Of a stretch of DNA of 64,000 nucleotides, positions 10,042-21,043 are shown piece by piece. The stretch spans positions 563,896,315-563,960,314 of the forward strand of contig CM057346.1 in the NCBI GenBank assembly GCA_030015575.1. The letters run 5' to 3'. The DNA is from Agapanthus africanus. Its lineage: Eukaryota; Streptophyta; Magnoliopsida; Asparagales; Amaryllidaceae. The first letter of the stretch is position 1; the number at the start of each line of letters is the position of its first letter. The notes under the pieces are model-generated. The model had not been told where the DNA came from. It was given only the letters and a program-made list of their open reading frames with translations, and searched no databases. The position numbers and the translations under genes were made by a program.

Positions 10042-10500
10042 TATGCCTGGAGGAAATACCACAGGAAGATTAGCGATAGAAGAAAAATAATATACACGGA
10101 GGGCTAAATTCCTCGAGAGCAAAGCTCTGTTCAGGAATTAAAACCCATGAACAAAAGCTCTGCAGATCTATAAGTTTTGTGAGAGCGAAGCTCTGTTTAT
10201 GAAACCCCAATGGGGATCTCTTTAGATCAAAAGATCTGTGAGAGCAAAGCTCTTTGGTTAAGGTTAATTTAAGTTAATTTAATTTAAATTAATTTTACCT
10301 AAAATTTCTAACTTTGGAAATGAGCAAAGCTCTGAAATTCTCAAGCAAGAGCAAAGCTCTGGTAATTAAAATCTTGAAGATGGTGAAGATTTTCTAAGGG
10401 CCAAGAGTCCTATTTATAAGGCGCTTGCGCCCCTTCAGCTCATCCCTTAATCCAACGATCAGGAGTTTGCCACTGCTGCACTCACGTGTGCGCCACGTGA
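10042..10500 (-). promoter_or_regulatory. Putative promoter, leader and leader intron of E1 aORF1
   Basis: Reading on the minus strand: a CACGTG pair (10494-10499 and 10483-10488, 5 nt apart), TATAAATA at 10418-10411, a leader rich in AGAGC-AAA-GCTCT hairpins, a candidate donor AG|GTAAAA at 10298 and an acceptor CCTCCAG ending at 10047, exactly 5 nt before the ATG. A 252-nt leader intron is inferred. The same order occurs in E2, E3 and E4. Confidence 0.6.
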
Positions 10501-10505
10501 GCGCA

Positions 10506-10521
10506 ACGGTGGGGGGGCATT
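10506..10521 (+). other. Polypurine tract of E1
   Basis: ACGGTGGGGGGGCATT directly precedes the TG of the 3' LTR. The matching position in E2, E3 and E4 reads (on their sense strand) a G5 run followed by CATT. This is the expected site of plus-strand priming. Confidence 0.8.
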
Positions 10522-13043
10522 TGTTTCCCCCAATCAGAGCAAAGCTCTGTTTGAATTTCAAAATTCAAAATTCGAAGCAACGCTTCAGATTCAATGCGCT
10601 GCGCGCAACGCGCCATGTGTCAAAAGCTGATACGGCAGCGCAGCGCCCAAGGCAGTGTGCCCAATCAGAGCAAAGCTCTATTTTAAGTAAAATTAAAGGA
10701 AGCAACGCTTCAGTTGCGCAAGCACTGCGCTATATGACACGTGTCACGCTCTGGAGCGTTTGCGCCAAACAGAATTAAGATTTCAAAGAAATCTTTCTGT
10801 TCTTGTTAAAACAAGAAGATTTTCTTCTATAAAACAGAAGCCCTTGGATCAAAGATCCAATGGTGGGGAAAATTCCCCAAATCACTCAGACAAAGATCTC
10901 TTTAACAAATTTAACTAATTTATGGGCACTATAAAAAGGGGCCTAGGCCTCAATTCAAAGGCATAAACATTCTTAAAAAAAATCAAGAGCTTCAAACAGA
11001 GAGAACTCTAGGAAAAATTTCAAGAAAAAGGTAAAAACCTTCAGAAAAAGAGAAAATTCTCTTTAAAAAAAACAGATCATTGATCTAAGAACAAGTTCAA
11101 TGATCTTCAAGAAGAAAGAAAATTAACTAATAATAGTGCTTTGCACTTGCTTATGAACCATTGGTTCCTTGAAAACAAGAAAAACTTGTTTTTTTCTTTG
11201 ATTTAAAAATCGATCAAAAGATAAAACAGTGCTCTGCACTTGCAGGAACAGCGCTATTGCGCTCCTGTGTTGGTGCAAGCCACCAGGAAGCGCCACGTGT
11301 CAGTAGCGCAGCAGCGCAGCGCACTGACACAGTGCACTGCGCTGTTGCGCTTGCGCTCGCCAGAGCATGACACGTGTCATCACCATATGAGTTTGTGCTC
11401 ATTACTTGGCGCAAAGCGCCTGACAAGCCACTGTCAAATAATTAGTGCATTGCATTGCTTACAAAAGGGCCAAGCCCAATTAATGAAGGCCTACCAGGCC
11501 TAATAAAATGCAATGCATTATTTTAAAAAGAGGAGAGCCCAAACTAAAACAGATGCTCTGCATTATTTACAAAGGGGCAGAGCCCAAATAAAAAGGGCCT
11601 AGCAAGGGCAAAGCCCTAGCACAAGCCTAATAGGCCAAAGATAAATAAAAACGTTGAACATTCTTCAACTGGACTTAGCCCAATTTTGGCCGTAAGTCCT
11701 CAAATTAAATTGACTGAGCACGGCTGCTCCCTAAATCAATTTAAATCTGGTTCGAGGGTACATCTCCGAACTCCTTTGACACATGTCGTTGTAATCCTTC
11801 AACGACGTCAGAGAGGTGACGGGTCCCAACGACCACACATGAATATGGACAGCGGGGTCCTTAAACTCGTGGACCGAAACGTCCTTAAACTAATATCGGA
11901 CCGAAACGTCCCTAAACTAATATCGGACCGAAACGTCCCTAAACTAATATCGGACCGAAACGTCCGTAAACTAATATCGGACCGAAACGTCCCTAAACTG
12001 GTGATGGGCCGAAACGTCCTTAAACTAATATTGGACCGAGACGTCCTTAAACTAATATTGGACCACCACGTCCCTAAACTGGAATATAGACCACCACGTC
12101 CGTAAACTGGAATATGGACCACCGCGTCCGTAAACTGGCGATGGACCACCACGTCCCTAAATTGGAATATGGACCACCATGTCCCTAAACTGGAATATGG
12201 ACCGCAATGTCCTTAAACTACCAATGGACCGCAATGTCCCTAAACTGGAATAATAGAGCTCCCAAATGCTCTTTTGTCGGATCTAAACGATCCCGTTTAA
12301 GTTGATCTTAGCCTCAAATATGGCTAACGTATCCTTAAACATTCAAACAGACTTTAGTCCCAAATTGGACTATAAGACCCCCAATCAACTTTGGTTCAAG
12401 GGTACATCTCCGAACTCCTCTGACACATGTCGTTGTAATCCTTCAACGTCGTCAGAGAGGTGACGGGTCCCGACGGCCATATATATTAAATGGACCACTA
12501 CTTCCTTAAACTGGAAATGGATCTAGACGATCACGTTAAGTTGATCTCGGTCTCAAACAGGACTAACGTATCCTTGACGAACGTTTAAGTTGATCTTAGT
12601 CTCAATACGACTAACGTATCCTTAAACTAAAAACACCAAACCCAAATCTAAGTAAATACGGATTTGGACTAATCCACGTCCTACGGGCGACGGCATTACT
12701 CAGTCTTCGTATACAATCCACGGGCAACAACAAACAAAACAAACACACACGACACGAAGTGAAATTCTGGAGAAGGAGAAAGTGGTTACCGCGACGCGGT
12801 AGCGTAATTAACTGCAGGGGCTTGCGCCTGCAGGGAAGAGCGTCCCCACAATCAAAACCCCCTCTAGCGAGGGGGAATCTGACGAAGTCTGCTACATCGG
12901 CCGCATCCGTCTAAACCTCCGATACACGGTTCCATAAACCAACTTAGAATCTTCGGAGAGGTAGACGGATAAAACCATATAGCATCTGCCCCGAATCTCA
13001 GGCAAGACGTCCTTACGTCGTCGCCGTCTTTCGGAGGGGAACA
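10522..13043 (+). repeat. E1 3' LTR, type I, 2522 bp
   Basis: Begins TGTTTCCCCCAATCAGAGC after the polypurine tract and ends GGAGGGGAACA, followed by copia sequence. A TATA box lies at 10931-10937 (ATAAAAA). The LTR is filled with short hairpins of 5-7-bp arms and 3-nt loops: CAGAGC-AAA-GCTCTG at 10535, AGATTTC-AAA-GAAATCT at 10778, TTGGATC-AAA-GATCCAA at 10844, AGATC-ATT-GATCT at 11074, GAACC-ATT-GGTTC at 11155 and GGCGC-AAA-GCGCC at 11408. The outer part holds a 27-bp minisatellite, a conserved ACGACGTCAGAGAGGTGAC block and one GTATACAATCC module. The last 160 bp form spurious coding frames when fused to flanking copia sequence. Confidence 0.9.
11849..12256 (+). repeat. 27-bp minisatellite in E1 LTR, about 15 units
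   Basis: GGACCGAAACGTCCTTAAAC plus a 7-nt tail recurs at 11871, 11898 and 11925 and onward. Later units drift to GGACCACCACGTCC. Both strands read open only because 27 is a multiple of three. Shorter versions lie in S1, S2 and the LTRs of E3 and E4, and just downstream of pol in E1, E2 and E3. Confidence 0.92.
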
Positions 13044-13541
13044 AGGACTCTACTTGGAGTTCTCCGTTACCATACACCAAGAATATTTCTTTAGTCCTTC
13101 TCAAGTACTTGAGAATGTTCTTCACAGCTGTCCAGTGACTCTCTCCAGGATCTGCTTGATACCTACTCACTACATTTAGTGAGTATGCTACATCGGGTCT
13201 GGTACATAGCATCGTGTACATGATAGAGCCTACTGCCGAAGCATAGGGTATCCCTGCATGCGAGCTCTCTCCAAATCTGTCTTGGGAGACATCTCTTTGG
13301 AGAGAGTGAGTCATGTGATCGTGGGTAAATTCCCACGCTTGGATTCTTCCATACTAAACCTCTTTAGTATGGTGCCAATGTACCTGGATTGGGACAATCC
13401 CAGTATCCGTTTAGATCTATCTCTATAGATCTTAATCCCCAAGATGTAAGAGGTATCACCTAGATCTTTTATCGAGAATCTATGTGACAAGAAGAGCTTG
13501 ACCGAGTTCAGCATAGGAACATCATTTCCTATCAAGAGTAT
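13044..13541 (-). pseudogene. Copia RT C-terminal part and start of RNase H
   Basis: Minus strand from 13541. The sequence resumes in RT directly after the catalytic YVDD block (LLIGNDVPML...), continues through SYILGIKIYRDRSK and GLSQSRY, breaks frame near 13312, then reads SAVGSIMYTMLCTRPDV, SRYQADPGESHWTAVK and NILKYLRRTK. It ends in the pre-RNase H region at the E1 junction. Frames reading past 13044 into lower coordinates translate LTR, not copia. Confidence 0.88.
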
Positions 13542-13589
13542 TGTTTCCCCCAATCAGAGCAAAGCTCTGTTCAAATTTCAAAATTTTGA

Positions 13590-13830
13590 AATGAAGCAGC
13601 GCTAAGTGCGCTGCACCCCAAGCAGCGCACCGTGTGCAAAGCACGTGTGCGCTGACGCTAAGAGCGCTGCACTCTAAGCAGCGCACCACGTGCAAAGTAC
13701 GTGTGTGCTGGCGCTAAGAGCGCTACACTCTAAGCAGCGTACCACGTGCAAAGCACGTGTGCGCTCGCGCTAAGCGCGCTGCACTCTAGGCAGCGCTCAC
13801 GTGCAAAGCACGAGTGCGCTCGCGCTGGAA
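13590..13830 (+). repeat. ~56-bp repeat with CACGTG pairs in S1
   Basis: GTGCAAAG recurs at 13634, 13690, 13746 and 13801. Units pair CACGTG-like boxes across CAAAG, giving a 5-nt spacing, and include GCGCTAAGAGCGC-type palindromes. This lies upstream of the TATA box, in U3. Confidence 0.8.
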
Positions 13831-14589
13831 CTAAATGTTCCCCACTGTCAGATCAAAGATCCAACGAATATGATTAAAAATCATCAATTGACCAGAATAA
13901 AATTCTGTTGAGGAAACATTCCTCAAAATCTTTCCAAACATGAAAGATTGTGCTCTGAAAATCAGAGCACCGTTGGATCAATGATCCAATGGTGATTAAA
14001 AATCACCAAAATTACAGAATAAATTCTGTATGGGCAAAGATTTCCCAATCTTGTTAAAAACAAGAAAATCGCCTTCTGTAAATCAGAAGCCCTTGGATCA
14101 AAGATCCAACGGTGGGGAAATCCCCAAATCAATCGAAGAAAAGATCTCCTTAACCGATTGAACAAATCAGCTCGCTCTATATAAAGGCCCCAAGACTTCA
14201 AGTCTCAGATACAGAGAGAAATATAGCGGAGCCCCTATAAACGTTGAGAAATCTCAGAAAGAAGAGCAAGCTCTTGGTAGAAGAAGAACTTTTCTTCAAG
14301 GTAAAAAAAAAGAGATAAGAAAAATCTCATTAAAGAAAAAGAACTTAATTCTTCTCACAGATCATAGATTTATAAGACTAAGGTCTTTTACAAAAAGAGA
14401 TCATGAACATCTCATTATAAAAAAAAGAGGGGAGGCGTGAGAATAATTCAATTCTCTTAGGATCACAGATCCATAAAGGCAAAGTCTTTCACCACAATGA
14501 GAGATTGAAACATCTCCTATAAAATAAGAACTTTGTTCTTAGAATCTTGAGACAAAGTCTCTTATAAACGAGAATTTATTTCTCAGATC

Positions 14590-14930
14590 ATAAAACCGAT
14601 CAGAAGCGCTTCCGCGCTCTTTGACTGGCGCACAGCGCCAAGCGCACCACGTGCTCCTCACGTGTGTGCCACTGAAAAACTAGCGCTCAGCGCTCATAAA
14701 CTAGCGCTCTGCGCTCTTTGACTGGCGCAAAACGCCAAGCGCGCCACGTGCTCCTCACGTGTGCGGTACTTAGCAGAAGCGCTCTGTGCTCTTTAACTGG
14801 TGCTAAGCGCCAAGCGCGCCACGTGCTCCTCACGTGCGCGCTATTCAGCAGAAGCGCTCTGCGCTCTTTGACTGGCGCAAAGCGCCAAGCGCACCACGTG
14901 CTCTTCACGTGTGCGCTAAAAGAACATAAA
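14590..14930 (+). repeat. 75-bp repeat with CACGTG pairs in S1
   Basis: CACGTG-CTCCT-CACGTG occurs at 14648, 14745 and 14820, and with CTCTT at 14895. The last three are 75 bp apart. Each unit also holds a GGCGC-(CA)AAA/TAA-CGCC hairpin and AGCGCTCTGCGCT. It lies downstream of the TATA box. Confidence 0.82.
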
Positions 14931-15249
14931 TTGTTCTATAAATAAAGCCCTAGAGCTATGATGAATGCTCAGCATTCAGTCAAGACAGAAAGGTTGTCAG
15001 AACCCAAATCAATGCTCAGCATTGTCAAATGTTTAACATTTTAACTAAGTGGGCCGAGCCCAAGTTGGCCATAAACCCCTCATTCAGATTAATTGAGCCC
15101 ATATGCTCATAAATCTCAGATTTTAGTCCCAATTGGACTATAAATCTTCCAACCAAAATCGGTTCAAGGGTACATCTCTGCACTCCTCTGATATATGTTG
15201 TTGTAATCCTTCAACGTCTTCAGAGAGGTGACGGGTCTCGACAACCAGA

Positions 15250-15490
15250 CATTCCACGGACTGTAGGGTCCTTAAGCCCATGGACTATGATGTCCTTAAC
15301 CTTGGACTGTGGGGTCCTTAAACCCATGGACTATAATGTCCTTAACCTTGGACTGTGGGGTCCTTAAGCCCATGGACTATGACGTCCTTAACCTTGGACT
15401 GTGGGGTCCTTAAGCCCATGGACTATGATGTCCTTAATCTTGGACCGTAATGTCCCAAAACTAATGGACCGCAATGTCCCTAAACTAAAC
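15250..15490 (+). repeat. Minisatellite in S1 outer region
   Basis: Alternating GGACTGTGGGGTCCTTAA and GGACTATGATGTCCTTAA units, a variant of the 27-bp family with GGAC...GTCC arms, about eight units. Confidence 0.8.
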
Positions 15491-16045
15491 AATAGAGTCC
15501 AAATGCTCTTTTGTTGGATCTAAACGATCCCGTTAAGTTGATCTTAGTCTAAAATTAGACTAACGTATCCTTAACAAACGTTTAAGTTGATCTTAGTCTT
15601 AAATGAGACTAACGTATCTTTAAACCCAACCTCAAACCCAAGTCTAAGAAAATACGGATTTGGACTAATCCACGCCCTACGGACGACAACATAAATTAGT
15701 CTCCGTATACAATCCACGGGCAACCAAAAACAAAACAAACATACACGACACGAAGTGACCATCTGGAGAAGGAGAAAGTGGTTACCACGATACGGTAGCG
15801 TAATTAACTGCAGGGGCTTGCGCCTGCAGGGAAGAGCATCCCCACAATCAAAAACCCCTCACAACGAGGGAGAATCTGACGAAGTCTGCTACATCGACCG
15901 CATCCGTCTAAACTTTCGATACATGGTGCCATAAATCAACTTGGCATCTTCGGAGAGGTGGACAGATAGCACCAAATAGCATCTACCCTCGAAATTTAGG
16001 CCTGACGTCCCAACGTCCCGGTCGCGTCTTTCGGCGGGGGGAACA

Positions 16046-17324
16046 AGTATGTCATCCACGTACAATACGAGGAAGACAACCTTACTCTCTGCCACCTTCT
16101 TGTATATACAAGTTTCATCTACGTTCTTGATGAAGTCAAACTCTTTGATTACAACATCAAAACAGATGTTCCAACTCCGCGATACCTGCTTTAACCCGTA
16201 GATGGATTTAAGCAGCTTGCACACCTTCCCGCTGCTTCCACTGTCCACGAAGCCCTCTGGCTGAGTCATGTACACGCACTCTTCTAAATCACCATTTAGA
16301 ATGGCGGTCTTAACATCCATTTGCCAGATTTCGTAGTCATGGTATGCAACAATGGCAAGTAGAATCCGGATGGACTTAAGCATAGCCACTGGAGAAAATA
16401 TTTCATCATAATCCACACCTGGTCGTTGACGAAAACCTTTTGCAACCAGTCTAGCTTTGAAAGTATCAACTTTTCCATCTACACTAAGTTTCTTCTTAAA
16501 GATCCATTTGCTCTCAATGGGTTTTACCTCTTCAGGAGCAACTTCCAAAATCCATACTTTGTTGGTGTACATGGATTCCATCTCAGATCGCATTGCATCT
16601 ATCCATTTCACAGAGTCCCCACTCGTGATGGCCTGCTCGAAGCTAGTTGGGTCATCATCTTCCATGATGTAATTCTCGCTCCCACCATCAATGAGAAAAC
16701 CGTAGTATCTCTCAGGTGGATAAGGAACTCTACTAGATCGGCGGAGAGGCTGAGGTTCGTTGGGAACTACCGAATTCTCTGGTTCCACCAAATCTTCTGT
16801 TGCAGTTTGTGTAGCTGGAACTTCTTCCGGTTCTACCTCCTCGCCATATTTTTCTTTCACAAGAAATTCCTTTTCTAAAAAGGTGGAATGCTGAGCAACA
16901 AACACCTTTTGTTCCTCAGGGTGGTAGAAGATATGTCCTCGTGTATGCTTGGGATATCCTATAAACCTACACAGAAAAGACCTTGCCTCGAGCTTGTCCG
17001 GATTTTGCCTTTTAACATAGGCCGGGCAACCCCATATCTTAACAAAATTAAGACACGATCTTTTTTCCTCCCATATCTTATATGGAGAGGTAGGCACTGA
17101 TTTGGTTGGAACTCTATTCAATAGGTATGCCGCTGTTTCAAGCGCATAACCCCAAAAGAAAATAGGTAACTCAGCGGTGCTCATCATAGAGCACACCATA
17201 TCTAATAGGGTGCGATTCCTCCGTTCTGATACACCGTTGTGCTGTGGTGTATATGGAGGAGTAAGCTGAGAGAGAGTCCCATTCTCTTTTAGATACTCCC
17301 GAAACTCATTGCTCAAGTATTATC
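16046..17324 (-). pseudogene. Copia integrase C-terminal part and RT
   Basis: Minus strand from 17324. The segment opens inside integrase (TPYTPQHNGVSERRNRTLL includes the catalytic Glu), then GAG_pre/connection blocks (WGCPAYVKRQNPDK, FIGYPKHTRG), then RT: WIFKKKLSVDGKV, KARLVAKGFRQRPGVDYDE, QMDVKTAILNG and the catalytic YVDD just before the S1 junction at 16046. This stretch is one open frame without stops. The frame then runs about 50 codons into S1, which is an accident. Confidence 0.92.
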
Positions 17325-19744
17325 TGTTTACTGCCGAAAACGGGAGACGGAACCGTGTAGGTCGTCTTGCCTGAATTTGGGGGCAGATGCTATTTGGATT
17401 TATCTGTCTATCTCTCCGAAGATGCCAAGTTGATTTATGGTGCCGTGTATCGAAGGTTTAAACAGATGCGACTATTGTAGCAGACTTCGTCAGATTCCCC
17501 CTCGTTGTGAGGGGTTTTTGATTGTGGGGACGCTCTTCCCTGCAGGCGCAAGCTCCTGCAGTTAATTACGTTACCGCATCGCGGTAACCACTCTCTCCTG
17601 CTTCAGAAGGTCACTTCATGTCGTGTGTGTTTGTTTTATTTTTGGTTGCCCGTGGATTGTATACGGAGACTAATTTGTGTTGTCGCCCGTAGGGCGTGGA
17701 TTAGTCCAAATCCGTATTTTCTTAGATTTGGGTTTGGTTTGATTTATGGATAGTTAACCTTGTTTGAGATTAAAATCGACTTAAATATTTGTTAAGGATA
17801 CGTTAATCCGATATTGGACTAAGATCTACTTAACGGGGGTTCGAGATCACTTTTGATCCAATGAAAGAGCATTTAGGCTCTATCATTTTAGTTTTAAGGA
17901 CGTTGTAGTCCACAGCTAGTTTAAGGACATTACGGTCCGTAGCTAGTTTAAGGACATTACGGTCCACAGGGGTATGCTCATAGGTTTGAGAGTGCATCCA
18001 AGAGCTGTTGGTTATCGGGACCCTCCACTTCTCTGACATCGTTGAAGAATTACAACGACAAGTATCGGAGGTGTGGAGAGATGTACCCTTGAACCGAACT
18101 CCAGATTGAAGGGAGAGATTATGTTGAAACGAACATCATCTTAGATGCCATGTATCGGGAGATCATTGTTCATCTTTGGAACTATGATCGATTTGGGAAG
18201 ACCAGAGTATAGGAGGGCTCGGTTGATTGATGGTCAAAAAGTCTTTTGGCCTCAGGAGACTTGGCTAATCTGGGCTAGGGTTGGCCCCTCACGGTGTTAA
18301 ACACTGCTAAATGTTTTGGCGCTCACGTGTTCCTACGTGATGCTCTCAAGCAGTGTTAAATACTGAAATTTAGAGCGCTCACGTGTAGCACGTGAGGCAT
18401 CTGAATATTGGGCACTGTTTCTTTGGGCTTATTGCCTTGTTCTATACATATAAGTGTTAAACACTTGAATCTCATAATCATCACGTGTGGACACGTGAGG
18501 CGACCCCAAGTTGGACACTGCCTCCTTTGGATTTATCTTCCCATTCTTTTCTAAGTGCTAAGAACTATTGGAGGTCACGTGACCCGATCTCATTTGTTCC
18601 TTTTTTTCCTTAGATGTGCTCACGCAGGAACACGTGATCTGTCGTTATAGCGTTTAAACGCTAATATGCATGGAGCTCTTGATCTAAGTCTTAAGAATTT
18701 CAAGTCCTTTATTTTATGAGAATTAAATTCTTATGCAGGGTTAAACCCTAGTTCTATCAGAGGAATTAAATTCCTATGGTTTTGGAAGAATTAAATTCTT
18801 CAAACCTAGTTCTTTTCTCTAAGTTTTGGGACTACATAACAAAATCTCCCCGATGAGAATTAAATTTTCAACCTGTGGGGAGATATGCTTCTGCAGACCT
18901 CAACCAAAGATAGAACTAAGTTCATTTTTGGAAGAGTTAAACTCTTGTAAAAGGAGATGAAATGATCTCTTGGTCTTTTCCCTCACTTAGGGTTTCTTTT
19001 TCTTCAAAGAGAACTCCTCTTCTTCTTTTTCTTCTCCTCAAATCTTGGGGGGGGGGGTTCTATCTCTTTTCTCTCTTCAGTCTCGAGTCCTTTATATAGT
19101 AGAGGCAAGTTTGTTGATTTAGTTAAGAAAATCTCTCATTGAGAGATTTTTTAATTGATTCGGGGATTTTATCCACCGTTGGAATTTGATCCAGGGATTT
19201 CTGTTTTACAGAATACATTTGTCTTGTTTTTAACAAGATTGGGAAAATATTTTTCCATACAGAGCTTATTCTGTATCGTGGTGATTTTTAATCACCATTG
19301 GATCTTTTAATCCGACGGTGCTCTGTTTTACAGAGCACAATCTTTCTTGTTTAGAAAGATTCAAGGAAATATTTTCCAAATAGGGTTTGGATCCTTATTA
19401 TTTAGAATTTAATTCTATCGGCTTAAAAGGCATTGGGAACCCTCACGTGTAGCACGTAACCCATAGCTTTAGGCCGATTTGATTATATGCAGCAGTCCTA
19501 AAGAAAGGCATCACGTGTTGGCACGTAAGCCTCTCTGGCTTGTTATTTGTTTCAGGAAGGCACATATATACTTTGTATATAGATTCCCACGTGCCTGCAC
19601 GTGAGACTCAATTTCAGCCCTTTTTGTTAAGCGTTATGCATATAATTTTTGTGCCAAGGCGCATCACGTGTGGGCACGTGATGCTCCATTTGGGGATCTT
19701 TTACCATCGTTTTTTGTTCATTATTTATTTTTTATAAGGGAACA
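17325..19744 (-). repeat. E2 3' LTR, type II, about 2420 bp
   Basis: On the sense (minus) strand it begins TGTTCCC at 19744 after the polypurine tract and ends at 17325 (plus strand TGTTTACTGCCGAAAACGG). TATA box CTATATAAA is at 19099-19091. CACGTG pairs with a mostly 4-nt spacing lie upstream of it (near 19593, 19666) and downstream (near 18321-18500). Loop-3 hairpins include an AAATCTCTC-ATT-GAGAGATTT stem near 19132-19152. The 27-bp minisatellite is short here (17895-17970). One GTATACAATCC module lies near 17650-17700. Confidence 0.85.
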
Positions 19745-19759
19745 AATGCCCCCACAGCG
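19745..19759 (-). other. Polypurine tract of E2
   Basis: On the minus strand it reads CGCTGTGGGGGCATT directly before the LTR start. It is identical to the tract of E3. Confidence 0.75.
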
Positions 19760-20536
19760 TTGTTCTCACGTAGCTTGCACGTGAGTGTAACGTTGTCACC
19801 CTTACAGCCGTTGGATCTGCCTAGGGGAACGAGGAGATGAACTGCTATCGTCACATCTTATAAATGCAAGGGTTTGGTCCCTTGGGATGCCACTGTTCTT
19901 TCGTCTTCTTCTTTCCTTCCCTTCTTTGAGAATTCAATTCTCTTCTTCAGAGCCTAGTTATCTGCCCATTGCAATTCCAGAGTTGAACTCTGTCAGAAAA
20001 AGACACCCCTTTTTTTAAGTAAAGATCTTGAACAAAGAAACCCTTAAAAAAAGTTTCCTTGGATTTTAAATCCACTATAAGAGCTTTGCTCTCTTTCTGA
20101 GACATATCTCTCAGAGATCCAAAGACGTGATCTTTGAGCAGTAACCCTCAATGCCTTGGGCATTCCTCCTCTGACCTTTAAAGATTCATGGCATTTTCAT
20201 TCTCCATTTCCTCTTCGTGGGGGTTTCTGGAATTTAATTCCATCGTATAAAAGGAATTTAATTCTTCACCAAAGAGTTTTGCTCTGAAGATCAATAAGAC
20301 CCTTCGGGAATTTCATTCCCTGGTGTTCTTGAGCATATTTTCATAAGGTTTTTTCTTACTTACACAAATTCAAATTTGTTGGGTATTTAACAGAACTTGT
20401 TTTCTCTATGAGAATGTCAAGAGTTGTTTAAACTCCCGTGTCCGTTTAATGAGAATTTTTTTTAGATTCTCATAGTGAGCATTTTCTTGATCATCTCGAT
20501 CGCTAAACTCTTGCTGATTTTTTCTGTTCAGATACT
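19760..20536 (+). promoter_or_regulatory. Putative promoter and leader of E2 aORF1
   Basis: A CACGTA/CACGTG pair at 19767-19783, TATAAAT at 19859-19865, and a leader full of loop-3 hairpins (GAATT-CAA-TTCTC and GGAATTTAATTCC types). The 3' splice site CTGTTCAG ends at 20531, exactly 5 nt before the ATG. The donor is probably the decayed AAGTAAAG near 20018. Confidence 0.55.
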
Positions 20537-21043
20537 ATGGCCGTTTATTTGTATGATCTTGACGAAATTATCTCCTATGAAGACATTCGCGTATAAGGCC
20601 GCTGTCAAAACCAGGAGTTTACGAATGCTCAATGCGCCGAGGTTATGCGTCGCTTCGATGAATACAACGGTCGACTACTCCCCCGTCGTTCCGCTTTATT
20701 GAATATCATCGTGGGAGCAATTTGGGAAGCCCTCCCTGAATTTAACGAAGCCATGCCGCTTGAGGCGCTTGATGATACCGAGGACAGTGTGCACTCAGTA
20801 TATCTGATGGGCTTGATCTCGAAGAGGTGGCGAGATGGTCTTGTTGATATCTTGCATCAAGTTTTTCAACAGACGACGATAATCTCTGCCTATCAAAGGG
20901 CGGCTGACATCAGCGAGAATCCTAACGCTTGCATTCGCGAGAAGATGCACACGAAAATGGTCAGAAAAGGCAGAAACATTTCACTCGACCTTGTTTCTGA
21001 ATTCCTCAATCCATGTCCAGGATCAAGTGTTTTACCATTGTAA
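20537..21043 (+). pseudogene. aORF1 of E2, one nonsense codon
   Basis: Starts MAVYLYDLDEIISYED and has the family length of 168 codons. TAA at 20594-20596 replaces a codon in the IRV(Q/R)G region, otherwise there is no frameshift. The remainder after the stop is open and keeps RRSALL, DDTEDSVHSVYL, GLISKRWRDGLVDILHQ and FLNPCPGS. It was recently functional in coding terms, as only one lesion is seen. Unknown function. Confidence 0.8.

Larger units (their letters stand above)
1..13043 (+). mobile_element. Tat-lineage Ty3/gypsy element E1, 5' end outside window
   Basis: The window opens inside the gag of this element. Order on the plus strand is gag, protease, long spacer, RT, RNase H, second (archaeal-type) RNase H, integrase, repeat-rich 3' region, one antisense ORF, polypurine tract and 3' LTR. 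Two consecutive RNase H domains are diagnostic of the plant Tat lineage. The right end GGAGGGGAACA at 13043 is followed by AGGAC, which should recur directly left of the unseen 5' LTR. The element sits in the RNase H region of a copia element. gag-pol is broken by two frameshifts and four in-frame stops, so this copy cannot be autonomous. It is a 'type I' copy: one antisense ORF and an LTR starting TGTTTCCCCC. Confidence 0.9.
13542..16045 (+). repeat. Solo LTR S1, Tat type I, 2504 bp
   Basis: Begins TGTTTCCCCCAATCAGAGC and ends GGGGGGAACA, both as in the E1 LTR. It is flanked by AGTAT at 13537-13541 and 16046-16050, a perfect 5-bp TSD, with no internal region. This is the product of LTR-LTR recombination. 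A TATA box CTATATAAA lies at 14177-14185. A probable splice donor CAAG|GTAAAA occurs near 14299. It is rich in 3-nt-loop hairpins (GGATC-AAA-GATCC, GGCGC-AAA-GCGCC) and in CACGTG pairs 5 nt apart. Confidence 0.93.
13044..17324 (-). mobile_element. Ty1/copia element, oldest host, split by two Tat insertions
   Basis: Two collinear minus-strand pieces, 17324-16046 and 13541-13044, belong to one copia pol. Between them lies solo LTR S1, flanked by the repeated AGTAT. The left end is cut by E1 and the right end by E2, so both LTRs of the copia are outside the window. RT blocks resemble the Angela/BARE-type lineage; that assignment is tentative. Confidence 0.88.

Noticed and set aside
11686-12152. 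Overlapping ORFs on both strands with a 9-residue repeat
   Set aside because: 27-bp minisatellite in an LTR, open on both strands by unit length.
14687-14945. Mirror ORFs of about 75 codons on both strands
   Set aside because: 75-bp LTR repeat with palindromic content.
15889-16045. C-terminal 50 codons of the long copia ORF, and the similar tail at 12892-13043
   Set aside because: Both tails translate the outer end of a Tat LTR directly after the insertion point. The resemblance between the two tails reflects the shared LTR, not a copia domain.
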